Source: Latescibacteria bacterium UBA6620
GTDB taxonomy: Bacteria; Latescibacterota; UBA2968
Assembly: GCA_002433075.1 (NCBI GenBank)
Contig: DJHM01000056.1
Coordinates: 1 to 37,090 of the forward strand
DNA length: 37,090 bases
Direction of reading: 5' to 3'
Shown here: positions 33,920 to 37,090 of the stretch, piece after piece
Layout: every line of letters starts with the position of its first letter
Numbering within the stretch: position 1 is the stretch's first letter
Notes under the pieces: model-generated
Seen by the model: the letters and a program-made list of their open reading frames with translations, nothing else
What the model was told of the DNA's origin: nothing
Databases searched by the model: none
Made by a program: the position numbers and the translations under genes

Positions 33920-34318
33920 GCCTATTATCGATCCAGTTATCACTGCTTCATGCCTCTTCTGTTCCTGTCGCAGAAGGCACAAAAAAAGCCCGATGGATCG
34001 GCACACGAACTGCCGACCGAACTGGCTCGAACTTTTGACACCTCATCACCAGCACCCTATCTTGGATGACGGCCATTGCCCAGGTATCTCAGGTAGCCAA
34101 CCTATTGGAAGCCGGCTCTGTAATGCTTTCCGGTCGTTCGCGGCTCGATTGCACGTCAGCCCGGTACGCGCCTACCTGGGTGCCTTGGTGGTGGCCTTTT
34201 CTCGTCCCCTGCTCCAGCCTGTTCTCAACCAACTTCTGATCGCCTCCAGCTCCCCCAGCCTGTGTTCGTGTATTTCGTGCCTTTCGTGGTAGGCCTTTCT
34301 TCGCTCATCAGGCAGTCT
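33920..34318. other. 399-base stretch without a recognisable gene
   Basis: No frame in this interval resembles a known protein. Near its right end, 34264-34290 reads GTGTATTTCGTGCCTTTCGTGGT on the + strand, an ACCACGAAAGGCACGAAATA-type repeat on the other. The rest has no visible structure. Confidence 0.4.
34264..34290. repeat. ACCACGAAAGGCACGAAA-type intergenic repeat
   Basis: On the minus strand the sequence reads ACCACGAAAGGCACGAAATA then CACGAAC, a stuttering ACGAA unit. The same type of sequence forms the ends of the element at 10964-11170. It lies just past the 3' end of the SGNH hydrolase remnant. Confidence 0.5.
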
Positions 34319-34960
34319 CTACCCAGACAGCTCATCGAACAGCGCCTTCGCAATGACCAGATGCCCCGCACGATTCGGGTGCACGGGCTCGGGGCAAAAC
34401 GTCTCGGAGTCTCTGAATCTGAGATGTGATTGGAACAGGTCGTGGAGCTGCACGAGCAGAGTACCGTGCTTGGCGCTCATCCGTTACACAATCTCGATAT
34501 ACGTCGGGATCAACTCCAGCACGCTCTGCCGAAACGAATCACTCGACGCCTCCTTCGAAATATAGAAGGGCGTCAGAAGTACGACAGGGCATTCCAGCGT
34601 TTCCTTCGTCCGGGTCAGCAAGGCATCGTAGGTCGATTCGAATTGCTCTGGAGAGACGGCGTCCTGAGCTCCGCCCACCACGCCGTGCAGGTCGTTGATC
34701 CCAATCTTGATGGAGAGCTTGTCCGGCCGGTGATAGAAAACGTCATCGGTCCATCGATCCCGCAGATTTGTGACTCGGTTTCCCCCGATGCCTTTGTTTA
34801 TGTACCGAATCGCCCGATCCGGATAAGCGGCCATTGTCAGCTCCGTAAAGAGCCGCACATACCCGGAACCCAGAGGCGCCTCCGCGCCCCGACGTCCGCA
34901 GTCCGTGATGCTGTCCCCGATGAACAACATCGTTTCACCGTGTTCAATCCAGAAACTCAT
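34319..34960 (-). pseudogene. SGNH/GDSL hydrolase gene with one in-frame TAA
   Basis: From the ATG at 34960 (ACGGAG upstream) the frame reads TMLFIGDSITDCGRRG, the GDS block with the catalytic serine. NKGIGGNRVTNLRDRW (oxyanion Gly) and IKIGINDLHG (Asn) follow, with a TAA at 34484-34486 after ELIPTYIEIV. The same frame then continues RMSAKHGTLLVQLHDLFQSH and PEPVHPNRAGHLVIAKAL, with the catalytic His of the VHP-x-x-x-GH block, to a TAG at 34319-34321. The whole is 213 codons, normal for the family. The catalytic histidine lies after the stop, so the truncated protein should be dead. The acid usually two residues before VHP is glutamate here. Confidence 0.87.
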
Positions 34961-35000
34961 TGCTCCGTCTTACCGTTCTGTCTCTGATGTCCGGCTCTTG

Positions 35001-35987
35001 CTACGCCAGCCTGTCCAACATGTCCCGGGTTACTCTGAACATCTGCTCCTCGCCCGCGAAACATCGCCGCAATTCTTCCACGGCGATCTCTCCGACGCGA
35101 TACGACTGCAACCCCGCCACGTGAGGCGTCAGGACGACGTTCGATAACTGCCGCAGTGGACTCTCGGCGACCGGTGGCTCAGGACTCGTCACGTCCAGAA
35201 AAGCGAACAGCCGCCCCTTCTGCAGCTCGGCGATCAGCGCCGCTTCGTCGATATTGTCACCACGCGAGGTATTTACGTAGATGGCGTCGTCCCGCATCAG
35301 CTTGAAGTGCTTCTCGTTCCAAATGTGATAGGTTTCGGGCAACTTGGGGGCGTGGAGCGTGACGACTTCACATTCGCGCGCGATCGTTTCCAGGTCCGCC
35401 AGCTCTCCTCCCAATTCCTTCGCTCCCTCCTCCGAAAGGAAGGGATCGTAGATCAGCAAACGAACGTTGTACGGCTTGAGCAGGCGCATCACCCGCTGAC
35501 CGACCTGACTGGCTGAGACCACGCCCACGGTTCGACGAAACAGGGACCGCGCCTTCGGTTTCAACGCCGGTTCGTTCGCCCGCATTTCACGCATGTAGGG
35601 TACGACCCGGCGAAGCCCGATCGTGATGAACCCCATCGCCAGCTCGGCCACGTCATCGGCGATCGCTGGCGCCGCACTCGTAACCACCACACCTTTTTCC
35701 CACGCTTCGTCACAGATCTTACCCTTGATCGAGCCCGCCCCGTAGGCCCAGATCTGTAATTCCGGCGCACGCTCTATAATCGACGGCGTGAGATTCGACA
35801 CTCTCCAGCTCGAGAAGGCCCCGTCCTTCCCGGCCAGAAACTCAGCCGCTTCCTCTTCAGAGAAATCTTCGTCCGTCGGATTAATCTCCACCTCCGCGAA
35901 CGATTTCAGCTTTTCCAGATCCACGTCGCTGAGAATCCGTTCCCTCAAAGACGACTTTACGAGCAACCCGACTCTGGGTTTCGCCAT
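35001..35987 (-). CDS. D-isomer-specific 2-hydroxyacid dehydrogenase with atypical Rossmann loop
   Basis: A 328-residue NAD-dependent dehydrogenase. The catalytic Arg is in INVNTSRGD-type YVNTSRGDNIDEAAL, the Glu in DVTSPEPPVAES and the His in VLTPHVAGLQSYR. The nucleotide loop reads VGVVSASQVGQRV, with SASQVG where GxGxxG is normal; the last glycine is kept. Such variants occur in related environmental proteins, so it may still bind NAD. The ATG at 35987 follows AGGAGAAAGC. It is downstream of a second family member (36046-37026) on the same strand, 58 bases away, so both may be co-transcribed and act on related 2-hydroxy or 2-keto acids. Confidence 0.88.
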   Translation of the reverse strand: MAKPRVGLLVKSSLRERILSDVDLEKLKSFAEVEINPTDEDFSEEEAAEFLAGKDGAFSSWRVSNLTPSIIERAPELQIWAYGAGSIKGKICDEAWEKGVVVTSAAPAIADDVAELAMGFITIGLRRVVPYMREMRANEPALKPKARSLFRRTVGVVSASQVGQRVMRLLKPYNVRLLIYDPFLSEEGAKELGGELADLETIARECEVVTLHAPKLPETYHIWNEKHFKLMRDDAIYVNTSRGDNIDEAALIAELQKGRLFAFLDVTSPEPPVAESPLRQLSNVVLTPHVAGLQSYRVGEIAVEELRRCFAGEEQMFRVTRDMLDRLA

Positions 35988-36045
35988 GCTTTCTCCTGAT
36001 ACGATTCGCGTCGGGTCGTGATTCCCAGGACTCGATCGCCTGACG

Positions 36046-37026
36046 TCACTTTACGTTTTCTATATGCCCGGGATTCACCAGGTGGATCAGCTCTTCTCCC
36101 CGGATCACTCGACACACTTCCAGAGCCGCTTTCGTAGGCAATTCGATCAGGGAATCCGAAGAGTAGAATGCTGCGTGAGGCGTATGGATGATGTTCGGGA
36201 GATCGATCAGCCTGTCAGGCATGTCAGGCGGTTCCTGCGACCGAACATCGAGGGCCGCTCCCGCAATCTCACCCGATTCAAGCGCATCGGCCAGGGCCGC
36301 TTCGTCGACCACCTCACCCCGAGACGTGTTGATCAGAAATGCCGTCGATTTCATGCGGTTGAGCGCATCGCTGTCGATGAGGTTCCGGGTCTCCTCGGTC
36401 AGGGGACAGTGGAGGGATATGAAATCGGAGGACTCGATCAACTCGTCCAGTTCCACACGTCTCGCCCCGACCGCTTCGGCGTCCTCGTCTGTCAACGAGC
36501 GGGAGAAGGCCACCACGTCCATGCCGAAAGCCTTTGCCCTGGGGACCACCTGCCGCGCAATCTGGCCGAACCCGATCAGGCCCAGCCTCCGCTCCGTCAG
36601 TCTGTTCAACGGCACACGGCTCTGGATGCTCCACGTCCCTGACCGGACGTCGCGATCGAATCCCGCGACCTTGTGGGACTGAGCGAGTAACAGCGCCATC
36701 GTGTGTTCCGCCACATCGATAAAGCAATAGTCGGGCACGTTGGCGACCGGGATACCCTGCTCCGTCGCGAACGCCACGTCGATGTTGTCCAGCCCCACAC
36801 CGTAACGTACGATGACACGCAGGTCGGGCAGTGCCGCCTCGATCACCTTGCGTGTTGTCTTTGCCCAGCACGTCAGGATCCCGCAGCATCCCGCAGCGAG
36901 CGAGGCGAGGGTTTCCTCCTCCCCATCGGAGGCTTCGACGATTTCCAGATCGAGCTCGCCCAAGATCGAACGTTCGATTTCCAGATCGGGCCAGACGTAG
37001 TCTGTGATCAATACCTTCCCCGCCAT
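36046..37026 (-). CDS. D-isomer-specific 2-hydroxyacid dehydrogenase (C-terminal-binding-protein-like)
   Basis: A 326-residue dehydrogenase with the normal nucleotide loop LGLIGFGQIARQVV and all catalytic residues: Arg in INTSRGEVVDEAAL, Glu in DVRSQEPPDMP, His in IIHTPHAAFYSSDS. RYGVGLDNIDV and NVPDYCFIDVAEHTMALLL are typical of the SerA/CtBP-like branch. I start at the ATG at 37026, which has GAGGAGAAGG upstream; a longer frame to 37056 adds ten residues without support. It is 20-25% diverged in motif wording from the second copy at 35001-35987, so this is an old duplication or separate acquisition. Possible substrates are glycerate, phosphoglycerate or aldonate-type acids. Confidence 0.9.
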   Translation of the reverse strand: MAGKVLITDYVWPDLEIERSILGELDLEIVEASDGEEETLASLAAGCCGILTCWAKTTRKVIEAALPDLRVIVRYGVGLDNIDVAFATEQGIPVANVPDYCFIDVAEHTMALLLAQSHKVAGFDRDVRSGTWSIQSRVPLNRLTERRLGLIGFGQIARQVVPRAKAFGMDVVAFSRSLTDEDAEAVGARRVELDELIESSDFISLHCPLTEETRNLIDSDALNRMKSTAFLINTSRGEVVDEAALADALESGEIAGAALDVRSQEPPDMPDRLIDLPNIIHTPHAAFYSSDSLIELPTKAALEVCRVIRGEELIHLVNPGHIENVK

Positions 37027-37090
37027 CAGCCTTCTCCTCTGGCACTGTTGATGCATTGTGCGAACGACTCCCGCCAGTGCCCGATCGTCG

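Noticed and set aside
3373..34960. Stop-codon reassignment or programmed readthrough as the reason for in-frame stops
   Set aside because: TAA, TAG and TGA all occur as internal stops, and all three also terminate intact genes here, so no single reassigned codon fits. Several breaks are also frameshifts or deletions.
1..37090. CRISPR arrays, tRNA and rRNA genes
   Set aside because: No regularly spaced direct repeats and no tRNA cloverleaf or rRNA-like sequence were found on reading both strands.

Overview
The window is high-GC bacterial DNA (GC content not counted) from a Gram-negative organism. It carries a TonB-dependent receptor, an Omp85-type outer-membrane barrel, AsmA, and a metabolism built around sulfatases, Gfo/Idh/MocA oxidoreductases, xylose-isomerase-like TIM barrels, DUF4432, DUF6807 and a 3-keto-disaccharide-hydrolase-like domain. 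This repertoire resembles uncultured marine or sponge-associated lineages such as Latescibacterota or Poribacteria. That assignment is an inference from gene content only; no rRNA or tRNA gene is visible.

Layout. 1-5.3 kb is eroded: a possible IS3 transposase tail, an intact methyltransferase, an intact MalY-type aminotransferase, and broken remnants of a serine beta-lactamase-like hydrolase, a nucleotidyltransferase and a helical-toroid protein. 5.3-10.2 kb is a carbohydrate block: YjlB-type cupin, two TIM-barrel isomerases/epimerases, an MDR dehydrogenase and a broken DUF4432 gene. A DUF1016_N-thermonuclease fusion lies head to head with the DUF4432 gene. 11.2-16.6 kb is one transcription unit under a TPP riboswitch: promoter, aptamer, terminator, TonB receptor, a receptor C-terminal remnant, an Omp85-like barrel and a UMF1-type MFS permease. 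I read it as a thiamine (or thiamine-precursor) uptake operon. 16.7-22.6 kb holds PncC/CinA-C, a wrecked sulfatase, a Gfo/Idh/MocA oxidoreductase, a DUF6807 protein and an intact sulfatase. 22.6-25.6 kb has AsmA, an SRPBCC protein and a small membrane protein. 25.8-27.0 kb is a dead ECF sigma factor gene that runs into a 3-keto-disaccharide-hydrolase-like (DUF1080) domain. 27.2-31.7 kb has a frameshifted B12-binding radical SAM gene converging on a large GT-C-type membrane protein. 31.8-37.1 kb has a phosphotransferase gene broken by one stop, an M19 dipeptidase, an SGNH hydrolase broken by one stop, and two 2-hydroxyacid dehydrogenases.

The strongest window-wide signal is gene decay. About 12 of about 33 recognisable genes are interrupted. 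Many breaks are single in-frame nonsense codons (TAA, TAG and TGA are all represented) with family-like sequence continuing in the same frame afterwards; others are single-base frameshifts, several of them in or beside homopolymers. Intact genes sit next to broken ones, so the loss looks recent and selective, or else the consensus sequence contains errors. The best functional novelty candidates are the TPP-controlled outer-membrane import operon, the ECF-sigma/DUF1080 fusion remnant and the DUF1016_N-thermonuclease fusion.
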